From Canna indica (lineage: Eukaryota > Streptophyta > Magnoliopsida > Zingiberales > Cannaceae), in assembly GCA_034359265.1 (NCBI GenBank), contig CP136896.1:61453501-61517500 (forward strand): a stretch of DNA of 64,000 bases, given 5' to 3'. The position numbers were made by a program, and so were the translations under genes. Shown in pieces: positions 24,638 to 36,025 of this stretch. Positions within the stretch are counted from its first letter, which is position 1; each line of letters starts with the position of its first letter. The notes under the pieces are model-generated. The model had not been told where the DNA came from. It did not search any database and was given only the letters and a program-made list of their open reading frames with translations.

Positions 24638-25500
24638 GGGATGTGTTTGGTTGGATGAAGTGAATTCATAAGGAATAAGAATAAACAATGAATGTGAATA
24701 GATGATGAACAGTATTATCTTATTTGGTTGACATTATAAAATAGACTAAGAATAGAATTATTTTGTTTAATTATCATATGGAATGGACAAGGAATAGAAA
24801 GTTAAATGATCAAAATATCTTTCTTAATAAAACTGAATATATTTATTTTGTTTACTCCGTACAGAATATACAATAAATTAAGAGGAAATAACTAATATAT
24901 CCTCCTAAAAATATAATAAATTATATTATAATTTACTATAATTAATAATGATATAATAAAAATATGGATCAATATAAAATAATTTATTAACTTAAAGTAA
25001 TAAAATACTATTATTTATTTTATTTTCATAAAAAGTAATTGAATTTTCAAAAAATAACTATTAAAATATTATTTAATAATAATATAATAATTATCTATTT
25101 AATATATGTAATTATTAAAAATAATTTGTCAATTTAATTTTTATATTTATATTATAAATATTAAATAATAATATAGAAAAATGATCAAAATTCTTTTTTA
25201 AAATATAATAAATTATATTATAATTTATTTTAACTAATAACAACATAATAAAAATATGAGTTAATTTAAAATAATACAAACTATTATTTATTTTTTTTCG
25301 TAAAAAACTAAATCTTAAAATAATAATAATTAAAATAATATTTAATAATAAAATAATGATTATATATTTAAGATAAATAATTATTAAAATTAATTTAATA
25401 ATTTATTTTTTTATATTATAATATAATATAATATTACAAATATTGAAGGACAATATAGAAAAATATTATAAGGAATAGATAAAAATATTATTTTTTGAGT
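24638..25500. repeat. MITE-like left end plus AT-rich tandem duplication (period about 292 bp)
   Basis: GGGATGTGTTTGGTTGGATG at 24638 resembles the end of common plant MITEs, but no matching right end was found. Inside, about 24890-25188 is repeated at about 25190-25470; ATATAATAAATTATATTATAA starts near 24911 and again near 25203. The composition is over 85% A+T. Confidence 0.5.
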
Positions 25501-25884
25501 TGAGACAAGAAATAGTATTTCTCATGCATAATAAATAGTATTCTTTATCTATTTATTTTTTTATGATCCACCTATTTTTTATTTATAAATTATAATTTAT
25601 TTCTTCTTCTATTTTGTTTGCTACCTAAAATTCAATTCGACCTTGTCACGTGTTCCAAAATTCAAACATCGAGGACCCTTGTGATCCACTCACCCATTGC
25701 CACGTGTGCACAAGAACAGCATTTGTAACACCATATATAAACTCAAATATAATAAATATAACAAAAAAAAAACAGGATATTTCTTTTTCCGCCGGACCAA
25801 AACAGAAAAATAAGTAAAATAAAACCACGATATTTCGTCTTTGAGAACAAAGCTCGATCAGCCAATGAATCCGACTACGGCGAG

Positions 25885-26973
25885 TCAGAGGTTGGGTAGA
25901 GCGTCCATCGGGAATAAATCGCTGATGCCGTCAAAGTAATCGCCGTCCTGCCACGAGGAATCGGCGAGGTCGAGGTTGAGCCCTGCGCCGAGGTGGGCGT
26001 CTCCGGGCTCGTCGGTCAAGAAGCCAATCGGCGACGCGTCATCGAAGTAGCTCGGCCCGGCGTCTCTCGAGCCAAAGATTTCGTGGAACGGCGGCATTTC
26101 TTGCACGGCTATGATGTCACCGAGCTCTTCCGGTAGGCCCCAATCCTCAGCGTCCTTCACAGCCACGACGACGTCTGGCGAGCAGGACGACGACGGGGAA
26201 AGGGTGGAGGTGAAGTCGCGCAAGACGGAGGTCGGCGAATTGCGCGTCTCGTCGCTGGAATCGTATTCGCCGCTGTGCGAGGCGAGGTTGTCGTCGGAGA
26301 GGTTCTTCGTTTGCGGCGAAGGGGTGATGACGCATTTGTCGTAGAGGTTGCGTCTCTCGTCGCGGCAGCTGTATCTGCCCGAGGTGGATGCGAGGTTACC
26401 GTCGGAGAGGTTCTTCTCTGGCGGCGCAGGGGCGCCGCTGCTGTCCTCGGTGGTGGGGTAGACGAAGTTGGTGGCAGCATGGGGGCCGCGGTACCTGATG
26501 GCGGCCGAGTCGTACACCATGGCGGCCTGCTCGGCTGTGTCGTAGGTGCCGAGCCACACGCGCACGCGCTGGTAGGGGTCACGAATCTCCGCCGAGTACC
26601 TTCCCCACGGCCGCCGCCGGACGCCGCGGTACCGCTTCTCATTCTCCACGCCTGCCTCGGTGGTGGCGGGGACTCTCCTCTTCTTCTCCGCGGCGGCCTT
26701 GGCCACTTTCTGCGCCTTGCATCCCGTAACGGCGGCGGGGGGGCGGGTCACGAGTTGTACCTCATGGACGTAGCGGCGGACGCGGCGACGCCAGGAGCCA
26801 CCCGTGGGCGCGTTGTCGCCATCACTTTCTGAGTCTGTGGCGTCGAAATCGTCGGAGGCGAAGCGGATAACTCGAGGCATGCGCAGCGCCGCCACCGTGG
26901 ACGCTGACAGGTGCTTCTCAATCACCTTAACATGCTCCGAGCGCTTCTCTGGAACAAGAAGCGTCGTGTCCAT
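25885..26973 (-). CDS. cytokinin response factor-like AP2/ERF transcription factor (362 aa)
   Basis: A nuclear DNA-binding protein of the ERF group that includes the CRFs. With the ATG at 26973, an N-terminal [10 protein letters not shown] motif is followed by the CRF motif at about residues 33-73 ([19 protein letters not shown], then [14 protein letters not shown]). One AP2 domain lies at about 114-172 ([35 protein letters not shown]). An SPTSVLRDF motif, a known putative MAPK target in CRFs, is at 246-254, and the C-terminus is acidic. CRFs act in cytokinin and stress responses. An in-frame upstream ATG at 27099 would add 42 residues. I prefer 26973 because the N-terminal extension has no family resemblance and a strong splice acceptor (TTTTTACAG) lies between the two. 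A repeated KNLSDxNLAS segment occurs twice (about 187-210 and 223-245). No intron interrupts the coding region, and the exon is very GC-rich. Confidence 0.9.
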   Translation of the reverse strand: MDTTLLVPEKRSEHVKVIEKHLSASTVAALRMPRVIRFASDDFDATDSESDGDNAPTGGSWRRRVRRYVHEVQLVTRPPAAVTGCKAQKVAKAAAEKKRRVPATTEAGVENEKRYRGVRRRPWGRYSAEIRDPYQRVRVWLGTYDTAEQAAMVYDSAAIRYRGPHAATNFVYPTTEDSSGAPAPPEKNLSDGNLASTSGRYSCRDERRNLYDKCVITPSPQTKNLSDDNLASHSGEYDSSDETRNSPTSVLRDFTSTLSPSSSCSPDVVVAVKDAEDWGLPEELGDIIAVQEMPPFHEIFGSRDAGPSYFDDASPIGFLTDEPGDAHLGAGLNLDLADSSWQDGDYFDGISDLFPMDALPNL

Positions 26974-27007
26974 CGCTCTCCGCAGCCAACCACGCACGCG
27001 CTCTACT

Positions 27008-27070
27008 TCACACCTCTTCTGCAGTCTCGACCATCCGCTCTTCGCCTTCTCCTCGTCCTGTTGCACACAT
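27008..27070 (-). other. possible upstream ORF in CRF leader (20 codons)
   Basis: If the leader intron is spliced as proposed, the first ATG of the mature leader is at 27070, three bases after the junction. It opens a 20-codon frame ending at 27008, 34 nt before the main ATG. Such frames often lower translation of the main protein in plants. This is inference from the sequence only. Confidence 0.4.
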
Positions 27071-27073
27071 CCA

Positions 27074-27507
27074 CTGTAAAAATCCATAACCTTTTCCACG
27101 CCAAAAAAGCGTGGATGCGAGGATTAAAAAGAAGGAAATCATCCCGATCGAGCAAAACGAACAAATCGGAGATCGCAAAAGCGCGATTCCTCTGATATCC
27201 CACAGCATACTCGAATAAAGACGGATAGGATAGACTGAAACCACCATCAACAGTACCAAAAAGTCGAGCTTTTTAACAGAGCAGTGTAGAGCGAAGAACA
27301 AAAAGGCAGCAGAAGCAGTGAAATTTCGAGGAAGGCTACGCCCATTCTCTCCCTTTTGGTAGACAATGAACGCAACCACACCCTCTCCAACATAGAACAC
27401 ATCATTCAAACCCCCCCATTGATTCCGACCTAGTTTTTCGAGAAGACAAAGATTCTCCAAAACGAGCAGCGAGAGATAGAGAGAGAGAGGTTTTAGGACT
27501 TCCTTAC
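27074..27507 (-). other. probable 5'-leader intron of the CRF gene
   Basis: The donor is CGGAG|GTAAGG (exon ends at 27508) and the acceptor is TTTTTACAG|TGG (exon resumes at 27073). The 434-bp interval is richer in T on the transcribed strand. If this holds, the alternative ATG at 27099 lies inside the intron and cannot be used. Confidence 0.6.
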
Positions 27508-27740
27508 CTCCGAAGCAACCAGTCGCCACAGTCCTTCACTGTAGCAGAAGACGTACTACTTCCAGGCGCGGCGCAGCACGCGACTCGATGGCCGCACTAT
27601 TCCCATACCTGAAACACGATATCTTTTTGGGGAAAGCTTTGCTCGAGTGTAGAGCACAAAGCAAGAGAGAGAGAGACAGCGAGCGGCGTCTGGGAAAGGA
27701 AGAGAGGAAGAAGGGGAGAAGATAAATAGAGGAAGCAGCG
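27508..27740 (-). promoter_or_regulatory. CRF leader exon and core promoter
   Basis: On the minus strand a TATA-like CTATTTATC lies at about 27722-27730, followed by CT-rich sequence with runs of CTCTCTCTC near 27665-27675. The start of transcription is therefore expected near 27695. Confidence 0.45.
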
Positions 27741-27897
27741 GAAGGCTTCGATTTGCAGTATTGGCCGTGGATCGAGATTCGAGCAGGAGCCTCAAGATCG
27801 GGCTAGAGGTTGGAGGAGAAAGAGTCAGATTGTAGTCGGTCATTTTTATAGGATCGACGAACATCGAACGATGAAAAACTTGACGATTTTTACGCAT

Positions 27898-28995
27898 AAA
27901 CCTTAAAAGGAAATAAAATTAAACATATAAAAATATTTACTTATTTGGATCTTTCCATTTTCGTGACACGTAATATAATAATAATACATTTATATCACCC
28001 GAAATTAATGTTCTCTTTTTCTCATTTATTATCCGACATAAGCTAATTTAATACGCATCGATCGAGTCTATCCATCAAACTGAGTCGTGACTTAAATTCG
28101 GATCAGGTCAGCTTCATGACCCGATCTTCTTAAACCGAACCGGAATTCTTCTGCTCAAGACTAATTTTACTATCTCAATCCTCCTTAAAATACACGTGTC
28201 GTCTTTCTAAATTTCCTAAAATATACACGGAAGAAGCAAATCGAGAAGGTAGTAATTTCTCAAGCATTTAATTTTCACAGCTGCGGAGTTGAATAGAGTC
28301 CAACGTCGACACATGCATGCTCTGCAAAAGTTCAAAAACCCACCCATTTTTTATCTTTTTACAGCTTATCGTTTCCCACCCTGCATTATTTTATTATTAT
28401 TTTTCACCACGGGTTTGTACGGCGGTTCGCATTCGCCCGCTTTGTTTTCACCGCCACCCCCATTTGCTCCTCTGACATGCTCATGTGTACAAAACGCCCG
28501 CACTTTTTTCTTTTCCAATCCTTCTTTTTTTTACTATTACAATTTTGGGCTTCTTTTTTATGGAACTGTACAACGAATTTATAATTATTTTAATATCAGG
28601 CATTGATAATATGAATTAAATTGGAATTTTGATTAATTTAAATGAGTGGAAAATTGCTGTTGTGCCCTACAGATTATTTCAAATTCCAAAATGGAAAAGG
28701 GTATTTATTAAGTCTTTAATTATTACTTTAAAGGCGTGTAAGGTGAGTCATTTAATTATTTTCTTATGAATTATTTATTTTCAACCAGTATATTATTAAA
28801 AATAAAGTTTTGGTTAATATTATTTAATTTATAATATAAAATTACATATCTTTTCAAAATATTGTCTATAATTTTTAAAATTTTCCCCAAGTTTTCTTAT
28901 AAATATTATGGTAATTCTTTAATCAAATATCTAAGCATATTTTGTTTACGAAAATATGTGATAACCTTCATGATATATATTATATGAGAAAATCA
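27898..28995. other. intergenic upstream of CRF, no gene seen
   Basis: AT-rich sequence. A 105-codon frame at 28289-28606 is rich in F, Y and P and shows no domain. Confidence 0.4.
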
Positions 28996-28997
28996 TA

Positions 28998-29345
28998 ATT
29001 TGTGATAATCATAAATATATTTCAAAATTTGAAAAAATCATAACTATATATTTTGATCAACTCCCCAAATACTCCTTAATTTTATTAACCCAACTGGTTC
29101 ATCCAACAAACTAATTCATTAAGAAGCTAATTTAGGTTTTTTTTTAATTCAATTTCATATCGGTTCAACAATTGATTGTTTAGCTTGAACTTGATTTTTT
29201 GCACGAGATTGGACTGGACAAGAAAAAAATCTAAACTGGTTTCTTTGGTGAACCGATTGGGTATTAAAATTTAGGGGAAACTTGGGGAGTTAGGCCAAAA
29301 TAGTTATGATTTTCTTAAATTTTGAAATATATTTATGATTTTCTC
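28998..29345. mobile_element. foldback (MITE-like) element, about 350 bp
   Basis: The left arm, ATCATAAATATATTTCAAAA through CAACTCCCCAA, is repeated in reverse complement at about 29272-29345. The arms are about 70 bp. Clear target duplications were not found, so the ends are approximate. Confidence 0.6.
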
Positions 29346-29564
29346 AAATATAACAAAAAAAATTAAAAAATAAATATTTTTTACCAAAAAAAATAGTAGA
29401 TAAATATCCAAGATCACTTCCATAGAAGGATGAACAAATCAATATTACAAATCTATTGAATAGCACTGGATGTTACTATCACTTGTGCTTCACAAATAAA
29501 ATTATAATTTAAAGACGGCTATTATAAAAAATAAATAAATCTTTTAAAACATTAAAAATATTTA

Positions 29565-30567
29565 CACCATAAGAAAAACAGGCATCAGTGACGAAAAAAT
29601 TCGTCACTGATGCTTGAAAATTTGTCACTGAATGGTATCAGTGACAAAAAAGTTCTGTCACAAAAATTCATCGCTGAAATTCTCGTGGCTAATGCTCCAT
29701 TTGCTCTTTTGTGACGGATGTGTTCGTCACAAAAATCAATGACGAAAAAATTTCCGTCACAAAATCCATCGCTGGTGTCGATGGTCGAAAATAAATTTTT
29801 CGTCACTAATTATAATATTAATTATAATTTCTTATTAATAAAAAAATGTCAATTATATTATATTATAGATTATTATAATATAATAATATAATAATATAAT
29901 AATATTACAATATTATAATATAATATAAAATTGTAATACAATAATCTATAATGATATAATATAATATTATTATTTATACTTTTATAATATTTTAAATAAA
30001 ATTATAAAAGATGGCATGATAGTAAGAAATTTTAATCTCATGAGGTATCAATTTATAATATTCAAGAAAGTTAGGAGAAAAAAATAATCTATATGGGACT
30101 AAAAAGTTATTTTTATAATGATTAAGAATAGGTAAAAAATATTTTTAACCCATATGGGACTAAACATGATAAAATTTATTTTAATAATATTTATTTTAAT
30201 TTTGTGACGGATTCTATTTTCGTCACTGATCTGTCACTCGATCTTATGCGATGGCTTAGTAACGGATCTATGACGGATATGAAGAAAAAAATTCAGTGAC
30301 GGATTAGTGTCAAAAATATTAGTGACGAAATGAAATCGGTTACTATTATGTCACTGGTGCTATTTATTAAAAATTCTAGGCCAAATTGATCAAATTTTTT
30401 GTGACTAGTTTGTGACGGAACCGTCTTGTGTCAGATTTCCATTACAAATTTGTCATTGTTTTTAAAAAAAGAATGTTTATTTCAAATCGCCACAAATCTA
30501 TCACAGTTTGTGATGAATTTTAACTGTCATAAAATTTTCGTCACTTATGTTAATTTTTCTCGTAGTG
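29565..30567. mobile_element. CACTA-4: non-autonomous CACTA element, 1003 bp, TSD TTA
   Basis: The right end, read inward, is CACTACGAGAAAAATTAACA. The left end is CACCATAAGAAAAACAGG, a decayed form of the same terminus. Perfect 3-bp duplications TTA lie at 29562-29564 and 30568-30570. Subterminal repeats are GTGACGAAAA and its complement, with many copies in both end regions (29585-29810 and 30200-30555). The middle is extremely AT-rich and has no gene. Confidence 0.85.
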
Positions 30568-30570
30568 TTA

Positions 30571-31333
30571 TTCACAGAAACCTAATCTCTAGTAAATATT
30601 GAAAAATAGTCCCTGGATAAATAATCATCCTACATGTTTATACATTTGATCAATTCTTTTATATTTACTTATGGAGTTAATTATTCTTATATTTTATGTA
30701 GCAAATGATTGACATCATAGTAATAAATTGATTTTCTATAAACACTAATGCATGCAAACTTTAACATTATTAACATACCATTTATAACATTATAATGTTG
30801 GGTTTCTTCCATCTATTCTTTTATGAAAACAATGCAATCAATCAAGAAAACTAATTAAGTTTGTAGCTGTCATGATATTTAATTATTTCCAAATTGAAAA
30901 AGAGACAAGGAAAGTAATTAATCTTGCTTCTTTGATATGAGAAAGCATGCATCAGATTTATGTTTATAAGCCATTTAATTGTAGAAGAACACAAATTAAC
31001 TGTGGCTAGGACTCTAGGAGCAAAGTCAACAGGATTGAAATTATATTAATTCCCATTTAATAGGTATTGTACAGCCTAATGAATATCTTTTGCATTCATT
31101 TCAATTAATATATAACTATATAAAGTATATATGCAATCAAAAGTCGCTTTAGTCCTACATCGAAAGTATTTACGTTATATGTAAGAAAAAGTATAACACC
31201 TTAATTTAGTCCTACATCGAAAGTTCATGAGAAGTCATATTAATTTATTAAGTATGATACCATTGCTATCAAGTTAACCATACTATTTTCTATGAAGTTG
31301 ATGTATTAAGTATCGCTTTGATGAAGTTAGTGG
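30571..31333. other. intergenic; weak LTR-like remnants at 31145-31330
   Basis: Two copies of TTTAGTCCTACATCGAAAG (about 31150 and 31202) resemble the start of the TRIM LTR at 17009 (TTTAGTCCCACATC). No gene is seen. Confidence 0.4.
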
Positions 31334-32518
31334 ATTAATTATCGAAAAAATTACAAAAATGATTCTACAACACTACTAGAATATTAGCTATCAGTCACGG
31401 GGCTCACCGAAGGCCGCCTAGCACGTCAGAACTATCCACGACTTTTCGACAGACGCAGAGGTCGTGGCTGATGTAACCAAATCAGCTGCAGCCGCCTAAG
31501 ACCGTGGCTCATAGCTGATGGCATGCACGGAGCACGAAATGAAATAACTTAATAGCGACGGCTTAGCGGGGGCACCGGGGCCGTCGCTTATGAAATAACT
31601 TAGTAACAACGATCGTCGCTTATTAATTTATGGCGTGCACACGGTGCGAAAATAAAAAAAATACGTCACCGATGGCTTAAAGAGGGCAACGTCGACCGTT
31701 AGTGATGTCGTAATTAAGCATTCACGATTTACCGACGGCTTGCGAGCCGTTAGCAAAAAGTCTTTTTATTTGCGTTCGCGCCCGACCCTTCCTCTTTCCC
31801 CCGCTCTCTTCTCTCTCCGCTGCCGATCGTGTTGTCGTCGCCGTCGATCATTTCCTCGCCACCAACTTCGCGCGCCGTCGACATCGCTTTCTCGTCGTCA
31901 ATTCGCCACCGAGCCGTCGTCGCCAGAGATGCCGCCTTCTCCAATCTCGAAGCCGCAATCTCCACGCCGCCGCCCAAATCTCCTCGCTACCTTCTCCCTC
32001 GCCGACGACCGCCCCAATCTCCTCCCCTCCCTGCCTCGTCGCTGCCCTAGCCCACGTCAGGTATTCGCCGACGTCGGATCCGACGCCCCCCCTTTTGATC
32101 ATCGTCGCCACCAGTGTCGGCGTCTACACGTGGAACGTCGACACTGGATGACATGTAGACACCAGCACCGAATTTGGAGCCGAATCCCTCGGCCCCAACC
32201 AGATGGACCAGTAGCGGCAGTAGCTGCTGGCTATTGTTTGATAGGAGTTTAACCCCTAATCTTAGGTTTAGGTTTTATTTTCTATTTATTTTTAGGTTTA
32301 TTTATTATCTGTTAATTGTAGATTTTATCTATTAATTGTAGATTAATTTTAGGTTAATGTTAGATTAATTGCTAATTTTAGGTTAGTTTTAGATTAATTG
32401 TTAATTATTATTTTTTTGACGTTTGATTAAATTTAGATTAGTTTTAATGTTATGGTTAATTAATTATAATTAGAATAATTGTTAGGGTTAATTTTAGTTG
32501 GGTGCAATTATAATTTTA

Positions 32519-32650
32519 AAATCGTCCACTTTGGACTCGCGCGCGCCGAAATCGTCCACTTTGACCTCACGCCAGAATCGTCCACTGTGGTCTCGTGCCG
32601 AAATCGCGCATCCACTTTAGAATCGCGCCTGAATCGTCCACTGTGAACTC
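32519..32650. repeat. 26-bp-type tandem array in CACTA-3, decayed
   Basis: About five copies of a 'GAATCGTCCACTTTGGACTCGC'-like unit of 22-30 bp, more diverged than in CACTA-1 and CACTA-2. Confidence 0.7.
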
Positions 32651-32839
32651 GCATCGGCATCCACAAATTTAGAAAATAATCATGATGAGTTGATACATTT
32701 CACGCACGCATCGACGAGTCAAGTTTTAAGAAAACTTTAGATCCGTTCAGGGGTTGTATGTTCGTGTAAACAAAGTAGATGATCTTTTATACGACGTACA
32801 ACCCTTGAATTGTCCCTAATTGGATAATTTGGGAATATA

Positions 32840-33031
32840 GTTATTTAGATTCTATTTAGTTTATTTCTTTTAATTAGTCAATATTTATTTTTAAATTTTG
32901 GCTATTATATCTCCCTTGTTCTTCAATACACACCCAGATGATATGCGTATTCGGAGAACTGTAGAGAAATACAGCCGAAATTTAGAATAAAGTTAATGAC
33001 TAAAAGAAATACTAAGTGTAATATAAATAAC
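32840..33031. repeat. 192-bp palindrome in CACTA-3
   Basis: It occupies the same place and has the same layout as the palindromes at 7030-7219 and 36880-37069. The arms are weakened by substitutions but the outer GTTATTTA/TAAATAAC pairing remains. Confidence 0.75.
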
Positions 33032-33108
33032 ATGAATCTCGAATGAAATAGGACCATCCCACCTAAAGACATTGCCTAAAAATATTGTCAACTTTTTGAC
33101 TGAATATG

Positions 33109-33327
33109 TCGGATGATCGAAGTTGGATGTACCGACGAATTCATGGCGGAGCTATAACAGACGAATTTCGAGTAGGAGTAACTTACTTCTTAAATTTCGC
33201 CTACTCGAATCAAAAATTTCTTTATGGTGATAAAATATCGATGATGTCCCAGCCGTCGTCCTCCTCGACCCAGTCAACGCTCCCAACCCAATCGTTGTCG
33301 ACTCCACCGCCTCCATCGCAGTCGTGA
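33109..33327 (+). pseudogene. fragment of TNP2-like transposase fused to a second-gene tail
   Basis: From the ATG at 33109 it reads MSDDRSWMYRR and GVTYFLNFAYSN, the start of the Transpos_assoc domain. After about 45 codons it changes to a Ser/Gln/Pro-rich tail (SQPSSSSTQSTLP) like the end of the second CACTA gene (SSSSQSTP) and then stops. Everything between has been deleted. The splice acceptor just upstream of the ATG is also changed (GACTG in place of GACAG). It may be an unusable relic or encode a 72-aa peptide. Confidence 0.7.
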
Positions 33328-33337
33328 GATTTTGGTT

Positions 33338-33548
33338 TACTGAATTTTGATACTTGTTAGCCTCTGTTTGAGGCACAGATACTTGATAGATATGAATATA
33401 CTTTATATTTTATATTTTGATACTTGTTTGCCTCTGTTTGAGGCTTATAGTTGTTTACATTTTATATTTTGATACTTGTTTGCCTCTGTATATATACTTT
33501 ACATTTGATATTTGATACTTGTTTGCCTCCGGTTTGAGGCTTAGATTG
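33338..33548. repeat. tandem repeat, 'GATACTTGTTTGCCTCTG' units
   Basis: Four copies of a 45-60 bp unit with TTTGATACTTGTTTGCCTC and TTTGAGGCTTA, in the 3' part of CACTA-3 just after the fused reading frame. It has no counterpart at this place in CACTA-1 or CACTA-2. Confidence 0.8.
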
Positions 33549-34419
33549 ATGATATTTAAGTAAAACGTGTATGGTTGGTTGATAATGTATGTGTATGATG
33601 TTTTGTCGTTGTAAATAGATTGTAATGTATAAGTATTATTATATACATGAATTTTCAAATTTTTAATTTTTTTTAGTTACAGGATATAACTTCAGTCACG
33701 GCTTACCCACGGCCGAACGTCACTAGGCCGTAGCTTAAAGCGTATCGTAAATGGATGATGGCCTGAGAAGCACCAAATATCACGGCTGCTAATAATATGA
33801 TCACCGACAATTCTGACCCGTGGTTGATGTGTTTAAATCAGCGACAACGCGCGCGGCTGTCGCTAATGATTACCTGTGATGGTCGTGGTCGACCGTCACA
33901 AATTATCTGAGACACACACATAAGCGACGACCTTTTGCCATGGCCCGCGCCATCCGTGATAGTCTTCATCGACGGTTCAGCAACGGTGCGAGTCGTCGGT
34001 GATAGTGACTATTCTTGTAGTGTAAGTTTTCATTTTTTGAACTTCAGTCCAAGTTTGCTCTTTTTTGAATTTCAGACTTATAAGTTTGAAAATACAAAAA
34101 TCAGTCCTAAATCGTTTGAAAATATATAATTTAAGTTCATCCTGTTACATGGGATTTTGTTTTTGACATGGCAGATGAAACCCTAAACCTCGACTTAATT
34201 ATCCTAACCCCGACTTAGTTAGGTTGCCTAATTTTACGTGTATTTAGAAAATAATTTAAATTTTATTAATTATTTAGCCTTGATAAATCAACGTCATTAG
34301 ATGCGGCAGATTCACACTTGTCTGACGTGTTTTTTCTTCTTTTTTTATTTTTAAATCCGATTCAGTTTTGAATTAATTTCTGCATCTACTTTCATAAATT
34401 AATTAATTATTATCGAACT

Positions 34420-34423
<4 letters not shown>

Positions 34424-34479
<56 letters not shown>
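34424..34479. repeat. (AT)n microsatellite, about 56 bp
   Basis: A pure AT dinucleotide run in the centre of the MULE foldback, at the tip of its hairpin. Confidence 0.9.
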
Positions 34480-34483
<4 letters not shown>

Positions 34484-35724
34484 CAATATTATATATTTTT
34501 TAAATTTTATTTCAAATACTTCAATTCATATATATTCAGACGAGAAAACTTTTGCTCTAGCAATCTTTAGGGTTTTAAGGTAATTAGTCAGGGTTATGGT
34601 AAGTCGATGTTTAGGGTTTCATCTGCCACATCAAAAAGAAAGATTCCACGTAGGGACAAACTTAAGTTGTATATTTTCAAACGATTTAGGACTGACTTTT
34701 GCATTTTCAAACTTATAGAACTAAAATTCAAAAAAAGATAAACTTATAGAACCATTTCTGTAATTTTCCCAAAAAAATATCCCACGTGGTCTCCACATTG
34801 ACGATGTTAGGTCCAAGTGCTAACGGCAATGACGAGTCGTTATGGTCTGTAATTGGACATACTTAAGTTGTATATTTTTAAATGATTTAGGACTGATTTT
34901 TGCATTTCCAAACTTATAGGACCGAAGTTCAAAAAACGACAAATTTATAGGACAATTTTTGTAATTTTTCTTATTAATTATCCTATCTAGTAATAGTTAA
35001 AATTTTAATTCACATGATTGATATCTACAAATTTGATTTGAGTTTTGAGACATTAGCTTTTTAATATTCTATTTTGTGAAACAACATACGAGGGCATTAA
35101 TGGTACATTAACAAAGTTGGTTTCGATTTTGGTCATTTTTTTATAGCTCAATTTTTGTAATTTTGGAACTCATGGTGTTGTTTGGTTAGCAAAAATTATT
35201 TTCTGATTTAGTTTGAGTGAAAATGAAAACTTTGTTTCGAACACCTGGTTTTAGTCTCCAGTTTTTAATTTTTTGAAAACACGTTTGGTTAATGAAAACA
35301 ACATCAATTTTAGTTAATTTTGAAATCAGTGAATACTTATTTGATTATAAATAATAATATTAATTTTCATTGAACAACTTTAATAGTAATCTAATTTTGA
35401 TTAAATGATAAACTAATTCATATAAAGCAATTCATAAAATTTAATGTGATGGTAGAAGTGAGTCGTATATTGATAAAAGTAAGAGGAATCATTAGACTAC
35501 AAATAACTAAGATAAATTTATTTTGGTTAAATTATAAATAGATCTTATTTAATAAAATTGAGTTATTTTAAAAATTAGATTTAAGTCAATTAAATATAAA
35601 TTTGTCTAATTAATTTGTCAATTTAAGATAATAGATAGAGTTGAAAATGATGATTTCTATTTTGATTTTTATAAATTAGATATAGTTTGATTTATTTGCA
35701 AATTAATTGCACTACTACAAACTT

Positions 35725-36015
35725 GGTCTTCAGCAACAGCTATCAGCAACGGCCGCTCAAGCCGTTGCTATTTGCAACGGCGTTCTTACGGCCGCTCGAG
35801 CCGTTGCAGATATCTGTATCTGCAACGGCGTTCTAACGGACAACCGAGCCGTTGCGGATTATTTTAATTATCAGCAACGGCTTTCTGACGGAAAGGCTAG
35901 CCGTTGCTGATTATTTAATATTCAACAACGGCTTACTAACGGATAAGTGAGCCGTTGCTGATGATAACTTATCAGCAACGGCTTTCTAACGGGCGAGTGA
36001 GCCGTTGCTGATAAG
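35725..36015. repeat. CACTA-2 subterminal repeat array (promoter side)
   Basis: AGCAACGGC-type motifs occur in both orientations every 20-40 bp, ending directly at the TATA box. Several spacers read TTCTAACGG or TTACTAACGG. Confidence 0.85.
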
Positions 36016-36025
36016 TTTATATAGG
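36016..36025 (+). promoter_or_regulatory. TATA box of CACTA-2 transposase gene
   Basis: TTTATATAGG is identical to the CACTA-1 copy. The likely leader exon runs from about 36050 to 36170 and ends at the donor CCG|GTATGT. The intron would end at GATTGACAG (37131-37139), four bases before the ATG at 37144. Confidence 0.7.

Larger units (their letters stand above)
31371..34022 (+). mobile_element. CACTA-3: shortened relative of CACTA-1/2, 2652 bp
   Basis: It starts CACTACTAGAATATTAGC and ends, read inward, CACTACAAGAATAGTCAC. The flanks are CAA on the left and TAA on the right. The uninterrupted MULE arm copies read TATAAG at this point, so the original duplication was probably TAA and the left copy has mutated. 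It keeps the family's leader, the 26-bp array (32519-32650), the palindrome (32840-33031) and the transposase start (33109), then jumps to what looks like the end of the second gene. Subterminal motifs are GACGGC-like and differ from those of CACTA-1/2. Confidence 0.85.
31344..34972. mobile_element. Mutator-like foldback element interrupted by CACTA-3
   Basis: The left terminus GAAAAAATTACAAAAATG (31344) matches the inverted right terminus GAAAAATTACAAAAATTGTC (ending about 34970). The arms continue for over 100 bp on the far side of CACTA-3, with the inverted block TCAGTCCTAAATC shared. A 10-bp direct repeat ATTAATTATC flanks it (31334-31343 and 34973-34982). A second right-arm copy ends at 34770, so the element is partly duplicated. 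CACTA-3 landed in the left arm about 27 bp from the end. Confidence 0.7.

Noticed and set aside
24638..25625. Complete MITE from GGGATGTGTTTGG to a right end at GCTACC
   Set aside because: The supposed right end does not match the left end as an inverted repeat, so only the left-end similarity and the tandem duplication are reported.
26157..26832. Long frames of 161 and 185 codons overlapping the CRF gene
   Set aside because: They are alternative phases of a GC-rich exon and are dominated by Arg, Pro, Gly and Val. The CRF/AP2 frame is clear.
27008..27529. 173-codon frame upstream of the CRF gene
   Set aside because: It runs through the probable leader intron and has no domain. Only its last 20 codons are kept, as a possible uORF.
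31740..32252. 170-codon Arg/Ser/Pro-rich frame
   Set aside because: It lies in the leader region of CACTA-3, at the same place as the non-coding leader of CACTA-2, and contains the likely donor CAG|GTATTC.
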